Shown: positions 33,075 through 43,002, counted from the first letter of the stretch. The stretch is 64,000 nucleotides of DNA from Natrinema mahii (GCA_000690595.2 JHUT02000006.1:136575-200574), one strand, 5' to 3'. The notes: generated by a model not told the origin, from the letters alone. Translations and numbers: made by a program.

Positions 33075-35765
33075 TTACCCGGTGTTTTTCATCCCGGCCG
33101 CGATCCCCTTGACCGTCAGTCGCAGTGTTCGCTCCTCGATGTCGGTCCGGTGGGTTCGATCGAGCAGGTAGACCTGGAGCATGTTCAGGGGGTCGACGTA
33201 GGGGTTTCGCCGCTCGAGGTTCTCGCCGAGCCAGTCGCGGGTGTGGAGCTGCTCGCGCTGGCCGATCTCGGTGATCAGTTCGGTCGCTCGCTCGTACTCC
33301 TCGGTGACTCGAGGGAAGAACCGCTTCCGGAGGTCGTCGTCGGCCATCTCGGCGTAGCGCTCGGCGATCTCGAGTTCGGTTCGGGACAGCGAGAGCGCGG
33401 CGTTGTCGAGCGTCGTCCGGAAGAACGGCCACTCCTCGTACATCTGCTGGAGCGTCTCCATCGAGCCGCCGTTGGCTACGTAGGCGTCGACTCCCGTCGC
33501 GAGCGCGTACCAGCCCGGGAGGATACACCGCGACTGGGTCCAGGAGAACACCCACGGGATCGCCCGCAGGTCCTCGACGGTGCGCTCGCCGCTGCGGGAG
33601 GCCGGTCGCGAGCCTAGATCCAGGTCCTCGATGACGGTGATCGGCGTCGCCTGCTCGAAGTAGCGGACGAACCCGTCGCTCTCCAAGAGGTCGCGGTACT
33701 CCCGGCGGGCGGCGTCGGCCATCGTTTCCATCGCGTCGACCCACTCCTCGGGGACCTCCTCTTCGGGCTGGTCTAGCGCCTGCTTGCGCGCCCGGAGTTG
33801 GGCGTTGAGCATCTGTTCGATGTTGCGCTCGGCGATGCGGGGGTTGGCGTACTTCTCGGCGATGGCCTCGCCCTGCTCGGTGAATTTGACCTGGCCCGTG
33901 ACCGTACTGTTGGGCAGGGCCAGCAACGCCTCGTTCATCGGGCCCCCGCCCCGCGAGATCGAGCCGCCGCGGCCGTGGAACAGCCGCATCGTCACGTCGT
34001 GATCGTCACAGATCTCGCCGAGCCGGCGCTGGTTCTTGTACAGCGACCAGTTGGCCGCGAGAAAGCCGTTTTCCTTGTTCGAGTCCGAGTACCCCAGCAT
34101 GATCTCCTGGGTCTGCCCGCGGGCTGCCAGCGCCTGTGCGTAGGCCTCGTTCTCGAACAGCGTGCCCATGATCCGGCGGGCCCCCGAGAGGGCGTACTCG
34201 GTCTCCAAGAGCGGGACGATATCGAGTCCCGAGTGTTCGGGCAGGGAGACGACGCCGGCCTGATCCGCGAGGAACAACACCTCGAGGACGTGGCTCGGCT
34301 CCTCGGTCATCGAGATGCAGTAGGTGTCGATCGCGTGGCTCCCGTACTCGGTCTGCCACGCCGCGAGGCGATCGAACAGGTCGAGGACTCGCGCCGATTC
34401 CTCGGAGAGGTCCGCCGTCCGCTCGAGGTCGATCACGGGCTCGTCCTGCAGGACGGCGTCGGTCAGGAACTCGGCGCGCTCGTCCTCCGAGAGGCCGCGG
34501 TAGTCGATTCCCTCGGCCTCGAGGGCCTCGGCGATGGCGTCGGTGTGTTTCTGCTGGTGGTCCCGCAGGTCCAGACTCGCCAGCGAGAAGCCGAAGGTCG
34601 CGACCCGCCGCCGGATCGGGTCGACGTGGGCGTCGACGACGCTTTCGGCACCGTTGTCGCGGAGGCTCTCGGCGATGACTGTGAGATCGTCGCGCAGGCC
34701 CTCGACCGTCTCGTAGCCGCCCGGGCGAACGTCGCCGACGCGGCGAATGCGCTCGCGCATGAGCTTGAGCTTCTGTCGGTACGGCTCGTCGGGGTAGCGC
34801 TCCTCGGCCGTCCGAGCGGTCCCCGGCAGTCGCTCGCGGTCTTCCTCGAGCGAGGCCTGAAACGCCGAGCCGGCGTCGATCCGGCTCCCGTCCTGACTTA
34901 ACACGCCGGAGAGGCGCTTGAGCTGATCGCGGTACTGTTCCAGGACGACCGAGCGCTGCCGTTCGAGGGTGTTGGCCGTGACCTCGGGGGTGACGTAGGG
35001 GTTGCCGTCGCGGTCGCTGCCGGCCCACGAGCGGAACTCGAAGAGCTTCGGAATCTCGAGACTGCCGGGGACCTCCGCGTCGATGGCGTCGGCGAGTTCG
35101 TCGTAGACTTCGCCGACCACGTCGAACAGCGTGTTCTCGAGGTACCACTGGACGTTGCGCGCCTCGTCTTCGGGTTCGGGCTGGCGATTGCGGACCTGCG
35201 GCGTCTGCCAGAGGCTCGTGACCTCCGCGTCGACGTCCCGCCAGACCTGTCTCTCTTCCTTGTCGGTCAGCAGCCGCTCGTCTAAGGTCTCGAGCGACGT
35301 TGAAATCTCCCGCAACTTTGACTTGACCGTCTTCCGACGGGCCTCGGTCGGGTGGGCGGTAAACGTCGGCTCGATCAAGACGTCGTCGAGTACCTGCCGG
35401 ACGGTCTCGACGTCTGCCTCGCCCAACTCGGCGGCCGCGGTCTCGAGACTATCTTCGAGGGTGTCCTCGTGGGAGGCGGTCCGAATGGTCCGGACCCGCT
35501 CGCGCTCCTCGGCGAGGTTGATCAGTTCGAAGTAGGTGGTAAACGCCCGGGCGACGATCCGTTGCTGATGAGGCGAGAGCCCCTCGAGTTCCGTGATCAG
35601 CGGCTCCCGGGACTCGAGGTCGCCGGACCGGTAATCGATCGCGGCACGACGACAGGACTCGACGGTTTCGAACGCGCGCCGTGAGGTCTGCTCCTCGAGG
35701 ACGTCGCCGAGCAACGCCCCGAGTTCGCGGACGTCCTGACGGACGTTCCGATTGTGGAGTCGCAT
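33075..35765 (-). CDS. ppc: phosphoenolpyruvate carboxylase
   Basis: An 896-residue bacterial-type PEP carboxylase that adds bicarbonate to PEP to make oxaloacetate. Conserved features: FTAHPTEARRKTVKSKL (about residue 136, with the catalytic His), GYSDSNKENGFLAANW (about 578), FHGRGGSISRGGGP (about 612, mobile loop) and the C-terminal LRLTVKGIAAGMKNTG. Length is full. It replenishes the TCA cycle; haloarchaea with this gene can fix CO2 anaplerotically. ATG at 35765 opens the protein just before the conserved N-terminal helices. Confidence 0.96.
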   Translation of the reverse strand: MRLHNRNVRQDVRELGALLGDVLEEQTSRRAFETVESCRRAAIDYRSGDLESREPLITELEGLSPHQQRIVARAFTTYFELINLAEERERVRTIRTASHEDTLEDSLETAAAELGEADVETVRQVLDDVLIEPTFTAHPTEARRKTVKSKLREISTSLETLDERLLTDKEERQVWRDVDAEVTSLWQTPQVRNRQPEPEDEARNVQWYLENTLFDVVGEVYDELADAIDAEVPGSLEIPKLFEFRSWAGSDRDGNPYVTPEVTANTLERQRSVVLEQYRDQLKRLSGVLSQDGSRIDAGSAFQASLEEDRERLPGTARTAEERYPDEPYRQKLKLMRERIRRVGDVRPGGYETVEGLRDDLTVIAESLRDNGAESVVDAHVDPIRRRVATFGFSLASLDLRDHQQKHTDAIAEALEAEGIDYRGLSEDERAEFLTDAVLQDEPVIDLERTADLSEESARVLDLFDRLAAWQTEYGSHAIDTYCISMTEEPSHVLEVLFLADQAGVVSLPEHSGLDIVPLLETEYALSGARRIMGTLFENEAYAQALAARGQTQEIMLGYSDSNKENGFLAANWSLYKNQRRLGEICDDHDVTMRLFHGRGGSISRGGGPMNEALLALPNSTVTGQVKFTEQGEAIAEKYANPRIAERNIEQMLNAQLRARKQALDQPEEEVPEEWVDAMETMADAARREYRDLLESDGFVRYFEQATPITVIEDLDLGSRPASRSGERTVEDLRAIPWVFSWTQSRCILPGWYALATGVDAYVANGGSMETLQQMYEEWPFFRTTLDNAALSLSRTELEIAERYAEMADDDLRKRFFPRVTEEYERATELITEIGQREQLHTRDWLGENLERRNPYVDPLNMLQVYLLDRTHRTDIEERTLRLTVKGIAAGMKNTG

Positions 35766-36147
35766 ATCGTGTGGATGTGCATGCCATAGTAAAAACCCCT
35801 AGCAGGAGTGCTACCCGACTCATACATCGTTTTCCGTGATAGTTACTGGCGGTGATGTTCGGTCGACGAGCGACCCTGCCGATCCGTTCGCTCGCCGACC
35901 CGATCACTATCGACACCACAATAAGATCTGGGGATACTTACTACGAGTATAAATATTTCTCAATCTCGTTGGTTTCGGCTGTTCTATACGAACGACTGCG
36001 GCATTCAATTTCGAATAGCGGGTAGTCCCCGCCCCTGATTTTTCCACTAACTTGCGTATCGCACGAAACGCATCCGTGCCGGATGCGGCGATAGAGGGGA
36101 CGGCGGGTTCCCGATCGAACTCCGGGAGATCACAGCCCCGCGGTTCG
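35766..36147. other. intergenic region, no gene seen
   Basis: 382 bp between the divergent upstream side of ppc and the stop of the epimerase gene. It includes an AT-rich stretch (gagtataaatatttctc near 35950) that could be a promoter, but I see no coding frame with haloarchaeal codon use. Confidence 0.6.
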
Positions 36148-37077
36148 TCACTCGTCAGTGTACTGTGCACAGACCCGCCGAATCCCCTCCTCGAAGTCGA
36201 TCTGCGGTTCCCAGCCGATCGCCTCGCGGATCTTCGAGGCGTCGGCGCAGGTGTCGTGGACGTAGACATCCTCGGGGATGGGATTTTCCACGTACTCGGG
36301 CTCGATGTCGGTCCCCAGTTCGTCGTTGATCATCTCGACGACCGTGTCGAAGTCGTAGGCCTCGCCGGTCCCGAGGTTGTAGATCCCGTCGAGTTCGGCC
36401 GCCGCCGCGCCCTCGAGGCCGCGGACGATGTCGGAGACGTGGGTGAAGTCCCGCGTCTGGGTGCCGTCGCCGTACAGCACCGGCGACTCGCCGTTGGCGA
36501 TGTCGTCGGCGAACTGCGCGATCACGTTGGCGTACTCGCCTTTGTGTTCCTCCGCGCCGCCGTAGCCCTGATACACCGAGAAAAAGCGCATGCCGGCCAT
36601 CGACATGTCGTAGTGGTTCGCGAAGTACTCGCCGTAGCGCTCCCGGGCGAGCTTCGAGGCTTCGTAGCCGGTATCGACGCCCACGTCCATGTCCTCGGGC
36701 GAGGGTTCGGTACGGCTGCCGTAGATCGACGACGTCGAGGCGTAGACAACGGTGTCACAGCCGTCCTGCCGGGCCTGTTCGACCACGTTGACGAAGCCCT
36801 CGACGTTCACGCGAGCGCCCGTGGTCGGGTCCTCCTCGTGCATCGCATAGGACGACAGCGCAGCCAGGTGAAAGACGACGTCGACATCGGTCGGCAGGTC
36901 GTCCTCGAGGACGCTCGCGTCGACGAACTCGACGTCCTCGGCGAGGTTCTCCGGCGTGCCCAGATACTGGTCGTCGACGACGGTCACGTCGTTGTCCGCG
37001 GCGAGGTGGTTCGCCAGGTTCGAGCCGATGAATCCCGCCCCGCCGGTGACGAGAACGGTCCGATCGTCCAGAGTCAT
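36148..37077 (-). CDS. NAD-dependent nucleotide-sugar epimerase/dehydratase (GalE-like)
   Basis: A 309-residue extended SDR. Motifs in order: VLVTGGAGFIGSNLANHL (NAD loop, residues 7-24), VFHLAALSS, YASTSSIYG (catalytic Ser/Thr), YEASKLARERYGEYF (YxxxK), RFFSVYQGYG (substrate loop with R) and QTRDFTHVSDIVRG. Acts on UDP- or dTDP-sugars for glycan synthesis. ATG at 37077 places the Rossmann motif near the N-terminus; a longer start at 37104 is possible. Single gene divergent from the MFS transporter. Confidence 0.9.
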   Translation of the reverse strand: MTLDDRTVLVTGGAGFIGSNLANHLAADNDVTVVDDQYLGTPENLAEDVEFVDASVLEDDLPTDVDVVFHLAALSSYAMHEEDPTTGARVNVEGFVNVVEQARQDGCDTVVYASTSSIYGSRTEPSPEDMDVGVDTGYEASKLARERYGEYFANHYDMSMAGMRFFSVYQGYGGAEEHKGEYANVIAQFADDIANGESPVLYGDGTQTRDFTHVSDIVRGLEGAAAAELDGIYNLGTGEAYDFDTVVEMINDELGTDIEPEYVENPIPEDVYVHDTCADASKIREAIGWEPQIDFEEGIRRVCAQYTDE

Positions 37078-37308
37078 ATCGGGAATCGCAGGTCGGCGAC
37101 CCATAGGTGTTTTGAAAACCCGAGCGCGGCGAGGTACCGCGATCGACTCGAACGGGCGGTAACAGACGGCCGACCTGTCGGTCGCGAACGATCGCGGCCC
37201 GCGACTCGCCTCACGGAACGCACGGATACTCCGTCAGAAGGGTGTCTGGACGGGATTTGGGCTCTCGAATCGCCTCTGTGTTGCCGCCCCCGCCGCTCGA
37301 GCCGTAGC

Positions 37309-37318
37309 TTTAATAAAT
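37309..37318 (+). promoter_or_regulatory. TATA-like box of the MFS gene
   Basis: tttaataaat is centred 26 nt before the GTG at 37339 and supports that start as a leaderless one. Confidence 0.55.
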
Positions 37319-37338
37319 ATGATAGCATATCCCAAACG

Positions 37339-38661
37339 GTGAGCCTGCTCTCGGACCCGTATCGACGGCGCTGGATCGGCTGGGGACTGCTCATGGCGTC
37401 GTTCTTCCTCGTCAGTCTCCACCGGTCCTCGACCGCGGTCCTCTCGGGGGAACTGATGCGCGCGTTCGATACGACGGCGACGAGCCTCGGACTGCTGCAC
37501 TCCTCGTTTTTCTACCTGTACGCGGCGTTTCAGGTGCCCGCGGGGCTGTTGACGGACCGGTACGGCGCGCGGGCGATCGCCGCGGCGGGGACCGCCGTGA
37601 TGAGCGCCGGCGCGGTCGCGTTCGGGCTGGCATCGACCTATCCGGTCGCGTTCGGCGGCCGCGTGCTGGTCGGGCTGGGGGCCAGCGTCCTCTTCGTCGC
37701 GGCGCTGCGGTTCTGTGCGAACTGGTTTCGCCCCGACGAGTTCGGCACGATGACCGGCGCGACGTTCAGCGTCGGCATTCTGGGCGGCCTCGCGGCGACG
37801 ACGCCGCTCGCGATCGCGGTTTCGCGGCTCGGCTGGCGGGCGTCGCTGGTCGGGCTCGGCGCGTTCGGCCTCGCGGCCGCGGTCGGCATCCTCCTCGTCT
37901 CCCACGACTCGCCGGCCGACGCCGGCCTCGAGCCGATCGACGACGTGCCGGATCGCCCGGACGTGACCGACGCCGCGACGCTCAAGCGATACGTCACGGA
38001 TGCGGTCCGCGAGCCCGAGACGTGGCTGCTGGGGATCATGCTCTTTTTCATGACCGGGATCGGGATCACGATCTTCGGCCTGTGGGGGATCCCCTATCTC
38101 GTCCAGACCCACGGGATCTCCGTGACCGAGGCCTCGGTCTACCTGCTGGTGGGCAACGTCGGCGGAATGATCGGGCCGACGGCCTTCGGCTGGCTCTCGG
38201 ACCGATCGGGGAAGCGAACCGGACTCATCGTCTTCTCGACGGTCGTCTTCGGGCTGACCTGGACGGTCTTTGCCGTCTTCGGGACCGTCCCCCTGTTGCT
38301 CGTCGGTGCGATCTTTCTCTTCTCCCGGGTCCTTCGCGGCGGGGTGCCGCTTGCCTTTACAGTCATCAAGGAGCGCCATCCCGAGGGTGCCAGCGGAACC
38401 GTGATCGGCCTAGTTAACACGATGGGCTGGGTCGGCGCGGCCGTCTTCCCGGTCGTCCTCGGTGCCGCGCTCGACGCCTACTGGACCGGTGACACCGTCA
38501 ACGGCACCCGCGTCTACACCGAGTTCGGCTACCGGGTCGCGTTCGCCATCGCGGCCGCCGCGGGACTGCTCGCCGCGGCCTGTGCAACCGTACTCCACGT
38601 CCGAACGCGGGCCGAACGGCCCCTCGAGTCCGGCACCGATATCGATCAGCAGGCGAGTTGA
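37339..38661 (+). CDS. major facilitator superfamily transporter
   Basis: A 440-residue membrane protein with twelve hydrophobic segments. The MFS loop 2-3 signature is present as GLLTDRYGARAI (GxLaDrxGrr) near residue 72, and the symmetric FGWLSDRSGKRTGL lies near residue 277. The N-terminal segment RRRWIGWGLLMASFFLVSLH starts just after the GTG. Closest in character to the organic-anion or sugar-phosphate/nitrate-type permease group; the substrate cannot be told. The open frame runs far upstream but that part overlaps the epimerase gene antisense and is not coding. Confidence 0.9.
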   Translation: MSLLSDPYRRRWIGWGLLMASFFLVSLHRSSTAVLSGELMRAFDTTATSLGLLHSSFFYLYAAFQVPAGLLTDRYGARAIAAAGTAVMSAGAVAFGLASTYPVAFGGRVLVGLGASVLFVAALRFCANWFRPDEFGTMTGATFSVGILGGLAATTPLAIAVSRLGWRASLVGLGAFGLAAAVGILLVSHDSPADAGLEPIDDVPDRPDVTDAATLKRYVTDAVREPETWLLGIMLFFMTGIGITIFGLWGIPYLVQTHGISVTEASVYLLVGNVGGMIGPTAFGWLSDRSGKRTGLIVFSTVVFGLTWTVFAVFGTVPLLLVGAIFLFSRVLRGGVPLAFTVIKERHPEGASGTVIGLVNTMGWVGAAVFPVVLGAALDAYWTGDTVNGTRVYTEFGYRVAFAIAAAAGLLAAACATVLHVRTRAERPLESGTDIDQQAS

Positions 38662-38745
38662 CGCCGCCGGGCGGCCCGAGCCGTCTCCGACCGTCCCCTG
38701 CCTCAGCCCACAGCTACTTGTCGATACATACCACACCACATCGTC

Positions 38746-39201
38746 ATGCGCTACTACGAGGACATCGAGGTCGGGGAGACCCGGGAGTTCGGCGAGTACC
38801 ACGTGACCAAAGAAGAGGTACTCGAGTTCGCCGGACAGTACGACCCGCAACCGTTCCACACCGACGAGGAGGCCGCCGAGGACTCCGCGTTCGGCGAACT
38901 GGTCGCGTCGGGCTGGCACACCGCCGCCATGTGCATGCGGATGCTCGTCGACGGGCCAATCCAGGACCGCGCCAGCATGGGCGCTCGCGGCGTCGACGAA
39001 CTCCGGTGGAAGCAGCCGGTCAAACCCGGGGACACCCTCTCGGTCCGGACCGAAATCGTCGATAAACGCGTCTCCGAGAGCGATCCGACCCGCGGCTACG
39101 TCGACAGCAAACTCGAGGGGATCAACCAGGACGGCGACGTGGTCATCTCCTGGATCGGGCTGGGCATGATCGCCCGCCGACCGGACGACGGGGAGGCGTG
39201 A
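38746..39201 (+). CDS. MaoC-family hot-dog dehydratase
   Basis: A 151-residue (R)-specific enoyl-CoA hydratase-like protein. The hydratase motif is FAGQYDPQPFHTDEEAAEDSAFGELVASGWHTAA, with Asp (YDPQPFH) and His (FHTD) of the catalytic pair and the conserved S/G-W-H patch. Likely hydrates or dehydrates an acyl-CoA intermediate in degradation. It shares a 4-nt overlap (GTGA) or 2-bp gap with the next gene, so they are co-transcribed. Confidence 0.9.
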   Translation: MRYYEDIEVGETREFGEYHVTKEEVLEFAGQYDPQPFHTDEEAAEDSAFGELVASGWHTAAMCMRMLVDGPIQDRASMGARGVDELRWKQPVKPGDTLSVRTEIVDKRVSESDPTRGYVDSKLEGINQDGDVVISWIGLGMIARRPDDGEA

Positions 39202-39203
39202 GG

Positions 39204-39728
39204 ATGGCCCGGGTGCCGCTGCTCGAGGCCGCCGACCTCCCTGAGGAGTACCGCTATCTGTTCACCGAGAACGACGTGGGCGACGCCCACATCTTTCAGG
39301 CGATGGCCAACGCCCCGGAGCTGCTACAGTGGTACATGCGCTACTCGACGCGGCTCTGGGACGTCCTGCCGGCCCGCGAACGCGAGGTGGTCATTCTGGC
39401 GGCCGCCCGCGCCCTCGAGCACGAGTACGAGTGGCACCAGCACGTCCGGCTGGGCCGCGAGGCCGGCGTAACCGACGCCGGGATCACCGCCATCAGCGAG
39501 GGCGACCTCGCGGCGCTTTCGGACCGCGACGCGGCGCTGGTCGCCTACGCCCGCAGCGTCGCCCTCGGCGATCCCCGCGACGGCGACCACGACCGCCTCG
39601 GCGAGTACTACGACGTCGAGACCGTCGTCGGCGTCGCCATGCTCGCGGCCCACTACGTCGCGACGGCGCGGGTGCTGGACGCGTTCGACGTCGCGACCGA
39701 GGAGGCGTTCGTCGGCTGGCGGCCCTGA
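39204..39728 (+). CDS. carboxymuconolactone decarboxylase-family protein lacking the redox cysteines
   Basis: A 174-residue all-helical CMD/AhpD-fold protein: VLPAREREVVILAAARALEHEYEWHQHVRLGREAGV is the core helix pair, continuing with ALVAYARSVAL and MLAAHYVATARVLDAF. AhpD peroxidases need a CxxC in this fold; none is present (HEYEWHQH holds Glu and His instead), so it should not be a peroxidase. ATG 39204 is preferred over the overlapping GTG 39198. Cotranscribed with MaoC, so a role in the same acyl degradation is inferred. Confidence 0.82.
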   Translation: MARVPLLEAADLPEEYRYLFTENDVGDAHIFQAMANAPELLQWYMRYSTRLWDVLPAREREVVILAAARALEHEYEWHQHVRLGREAGVTDAGITAISEGDLAALSDRDAALVAYARSVALGDPRDGDHDRLGEYYDVETVVGVAMLAAHYVATARVLDAFDVATEEAFVGWRP

Positions 39729-39971
39729 CCGTTCGCGGCGAAGTACTCATTCGGTGACTCCTCGACCCGACTCGAAACGACGCGTCCACGACGTTCGGGT
39801 CGGGCGACGGACAGCAAGCCCTGCCGGGCCGAGGAGATCGCGGTACCCTTGGGTACGGTTCCGGCCCGGCCGCGGACGGAAAACCGCGCGAAATCACGAG
39901 TGTGTGGCCGGTCTTTCCGACGGGCGGCGCTCACCGCCGGAGTTATTGGCCGCGGCGTCGAGACGAACCGT

Positions 39972-40466
39972 ATGACTTTCGTCGTCCCGTTCGACGGATC
40001 GGAACTCGCTGAAGCCGCGCTCGTCAGGGCCGTCGAGTACGACGCCGCACTCGAGGAGGGAATCGCGGCCGTCGTCGTCGTTCCGGAGCGCAAAGGATAC
40101 GCGCGGGAGAAAGGCTGGATCGACGAGGACGAACCGTACGACGTCGATGCGGTCGTCGAACGCCTTCGCGAACGGGTACGGACGCTCGCACCGTCGGCGA
40201 CGTTCGAGTGCGAACGGATCCGTGAGTTTCCGCCCGAGGCCCGACTCGCCGGCCACATCGAGCGGCTGATACGGAACCACGATCCGAGCGTCGTGTTCCT
40301 CGGAAGCGACAACGTCGGCCGCGTCGTGACGCCGCTGACGAGCGTCGGCGTCCACGTCGCCGCCGACGAATCGTACGACGTCTTCATCGTTCGCCAGCCG
40401 ACGCCGCCGGGGCTCGAGGCCCTCGAGCCCCATCCCGACTTCTACCGGGACACGGAGTCGACGTAG
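39972..40466 (+). CDS. divergent universal stress protein
   Basis: A 164-residue UspA-fold protein beginning MTFVVPFDGSELAEAALVRA, with the central strand CERIREFPPEARLAGHIERL and late VVFLGSDNVGRVVTPLTSVGV. The ATP-binding G-x2-G-x9-G(S/T) motif is altered, so it may not bind ATP. First of the stress cluster (39.97-43.0 kb). Confidence 0.8.
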   Translation: MTFVVPFDGSELAEAALVRAVEYDAALEEGIAAVVVVPERKGYAREKGWIDEDEPYDVDAVVERLRERVRTLAPSATFECERIREFPPEARLAGHIERLIRNHDPSVVFLGSDNVGRVVTPLTSVGVHVAADESYDVFIVRQPTPPGLEALEPHPDFYRDTEST

Positions 40467-40564
40467 CGATCGCGATATCCGGTGAGGTGCCGATCGGCGG
40501 CCTTCGGCGGATCGGACCGACGGGGTGGTTTTATACTGCCAAACGGTGTTCGATCACCGAACCC

Positions 40565-41026
40565 ATGAATTTCGACGAGTTTACCGGCGACGTCCAGCAC
40601 CGACTCGAGCTGCCCGGAACCGGCGAGACCGTCCGCGCGATCAGGGCCACGCTCGTGACGCTCGGCCAACGGCTTCCCGAGGGCGCGGCCGCGGATCTCG
40701 CGGCCTCGCTGCCGATGGAAATCGACTGGTACCTGACCGGGGCAGTCGACGAACACGGCCAGCGGTTCGACTGGCGGGAGTTCGTCTCGCGGGTGAGCGA
40801 CATCGAGAGAACGGACGAGTCAGAAGCCGCCTACCACGCCCGCGTCATCGTCGATTTCGTCCGGACGCAGGTGCCGGCGTCCGACTTCCGCGAACTCCGC
40901 GACCAACTCCCCGAAGACCAGTCGGACGAGAACTGGGCGGAACTGTTCGATGTCGTCGACGCCGGCGGCTGGGGCGACGCCGAAGAGGCCCAGACCGGCG
41001 GCGGGCCACAACCCGAAGGCGAGTGA
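40565..41026 (+). CDS. DUF2267-family protein
   Basis: A 153-residue protein with the DUF2267 pattern: MNFDEFTGDVQHRLELPGTG, AIRATLVTLGQRLPEGAAADLAASLP, EIDWYLTG and FDWREFVSRVSDIE, plus an acidic tail. The family has no known activity but often travels with UspA or other stress genes, as here. Confidence 0.83.
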   Translation: MNFDEFTGDVQHRLELPGTGETVRAIRATLVTLGQRLPEGAAADLAASLPMEIDWYLTGAVDEHGQRFDWREFVSRVSDIERTDESEAAYHARVIVDFVRTQVPASDFRELRDQLPEDQSDENWAELFDVVDAGGWGDAEEAQTGGGPQPEGE

Positions 41027-41125
41027 TCGCGGCCGACTCGCGGCGAGGGCGACCCCGTCGCCGCCGGCGTCCGACCGTCGTCACCGGTCCCAGCGGTTAA
41101 TGGTCGCGTCGACGAAGGGGACGGT

Positions 41126-41527
41126 GTGTACGACCGAATTCTCGTTCCGACCGACGGTCGCGAGGAGACCGAACGGGCGATCGACGAAGCGATCGCGCTC
41201 GCCGCCGAACACGACGCAACGCTCCACACGCTGTACGTGGTCAACTCCGCCGCGATCGCGCCCGGCATCGATTTCGAGGACCTCGAGGACGTCGGCAGAC
41301 AGGCGGTCGAATACGTCCGCGATCGGGCGACGGCCGCCGGTGTCGATCGGGTCGCGTGTGCCGTGACACACGGCCTCCGCCATCGCGCGATTCTCGACTA
41401 CGCCGCCGACCGCGAGATCGACCTGATCGTCATCGGTCGCCATCGAGAACTCGACCACCTCGTTCGCGGGAGCGTCTCGAAACGCGTCTCCGAGGAGGCG
41501 ACGGTCCCGGTGTTACTCGTCGAGTGA
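41126..41527 (+). CDS. universal stress protein (UspA)
   Basis: A 133-residue single-domain UspA (MYDRILVPTDGREETERAID). The nucleotide loop is variant: IVIGRHRELDHLVRGSVSKRV, with the last G-S/T kept and the first G-x2-G incomplete, so ATP binding is uncertain. GTG at 41126 is used; no ATG is available. Confidence 0.88.
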   Translation: MYDRILVPTDGREETERAIDEAIALAAEHDATLHTLYVVNSAAIAPGIDFEDLEDVGRQAVEYVRDRATAAGVDRVACAVTHGLRHRAILDYAADREIDLIVIGRHRELDHLVRGSVSKRVSEEATVPVLLVE

Positions 41528-41586
41528 CCGCCAGCCGGGTCCCCGTACCCACACCATTAATCACCGGGGAACCGAAGTCTTTCGCC

Positions 41587-42501
41587 ATGTCACCGACACC
41601 CGACGCGATCGATTCGATCCTCCTCCCGACGGACGGCAGCGACGGTGCGCTGGCGGGGGCGAAACGGGGCGCCGATCTCGCCGCGATGGCCGACGCGACC
41701 GTTCACGTCCTCTCGGCCGTCGACACGTCCGCGATCGAGGACGTCGCATCCGTTCTCGAGTCGGCCGTAGACGACCAGCGAGCCGCGCTCGAGGCCGACG
41801 CCGAGTCGGCCGTCGAATCCGTCTCGTCGATGGTCGGGGACCGGTATCCGGACTGCGAGGTCACGACGGCGACCGAGCGGGGGCGGCCCTTTCGGGTCAT
41901 CGATCGCTACGTCGAGGAACACGATATCGACGTCGTCGCGATGGGAACGAAGGGGCGAACGGGTGTCAAACGAGTCGTTCTCGGGAGCGTCACCGAGAAC
42001 GTCCTCCGGACCGTCGGGGCTCCGATACTCGTCGTGCCGCCAGCGGCGAGTGACGCGCCGCTCACCGAGGATACCGTCCGGAACGTCCTCCTGCCGACGG
42101 ACGGCAGCGACGGTGCGGCGGTCGCCGTCGACTGGGGACTGGCGCTCGCGGCGGCCTTCGACGCGATGACCCACGCGGTCTACTCGGTCGACACGAGGCG
42201 GTTCTCGCCGCAGGCGGAGCCCGGCGAAATCCTCGCCGACCTCGAGCGTCCCGGCGAAGACGCCCTCGAGTCGGTCCGCGAACGCGCACGAGAACGCGGC
42301 TGTAGCCTCACGGGCACCATCGCGACGGGACCGCCGGCACGAGTCGTGCTGGACTACGCCGACGGCAACGATATCGATCTCATCGCGATGGGGACACACG
42401 GCCGGTCGGGGCTCGAGCGACACTTCCTCGGGAGCGTGACCGAAAACGTCGTCCGGAACGCCGAGTTGCCGGTGTTTTGCGTTCCGATGAGCGGTGCGTG
42501 A
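41587..42501 (+). CDS. tandem two-domain universal stress protein
   Basis: A 304-residue protein with two UspA domains, residues about 8-148 and 160-301, each opening with (I/V)LLPTDGSDGA and ending with GTKGRTGVKRVVLGSVTENV and GTHGRSGLERHFLGSVTENV. Both G-x2-G-x9-GS motifs are intact, so both should bind ATP. Third Usp gene of the cluster, 59 bp after the previous one. Confidence 0.93.
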   Translation: MSPTPDAIDSILLPTDGSDGALAGAKRGADLAAMADATVHVLSAVDTSAIEDVASVLESAVDDQRAALEADAESAVESVSSMVGDRYPDCEVTTATERGRPFRVIDRYVEEHDIDVVAMGTKGRTGVKRVVLGSVTENVLRTVGAPILVVPPAASDAPLTEDTVRNVLLPTDGSDGAAVAVDWGLALAAAFDAMTHAVYSVDTRRFSPQAEPGEILADLERPGEDALESVRERARERGCSLTGTIATGPPARVVLDYADGNDIDLIAMGTHGRSGLERHFLGSVTENVVRNAELPVFCVPMSGA

Positions 42502-42573
42502 GCATCGGCGACGGCTCTGCGGCGGTTCGACCACGGGAACGGTATTATATCGACGGTCGTCGTAGCGGCCGGT

Positions 42574-43002
42574 ATGGGTGAGCGACTCCTCGTTGCCTAC
42601 GACGGGTCAGAACCGGCGAAAGACGCGCTCGAGTACGCGCTCGAGACGTTTCCGGATGCGGACGTCACCGCCCTGTACGTCGTTCCGGTTCCGGACGGGT
42701 ACTGGATGGCGTTTCAGGATCCCGAGGATCGGGTGCCGGCCACCGAACGCGGCCGCGATGAGGGACGCGATATCCTCGACGAAGCGGTCGAGATCGCCGC
42801 GGACCACGGCCGCGACCTCGAAACCGAAATCGCGACTGGAAAGCCGGATCAGGAGATTATCGAGTCGGCGACGACGGACGACTACGAGACGATCGTTATC
42901 GGAAGCCACGGCCGCGATCGAATGTCGCGCGTCTTGCTCGGTAGCGTCGCCGAAAAAGTGGTTCGCCGATCACCGATTCCAGTCATCGTCGCCCGGGACT
43001 GA
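42574..43002 (+). CDS. universal stress protein (UspA)
   Basis: A 142-residue single-domain UspA (MGERLLVAYDGSEPAKDALE) with an intact ATP motif GSHGRDRMSRVLLGSVAEKV. Fourth Usp gene of the cluster. Confidence 0.93.
   Translation: MGERLLVAYDGSEPAKDALEYALETFPDADVTALYVVPVPDGYWMAFQDPEDRVPATERGRDEGRDILDEAVEIAADHGRDLETEIATGKPDQEIIESATTDDYETIVIGSHGRDRMSRVLLGSVAEKVVRRSPIPVIVARD

Noticed and set aside
36052-38661. An 869-codon plus-strand frame
   Set aside because: Its first half is antisense to the epimerase gene; only the MFS gene from 37339 has real motifs and a promoter.
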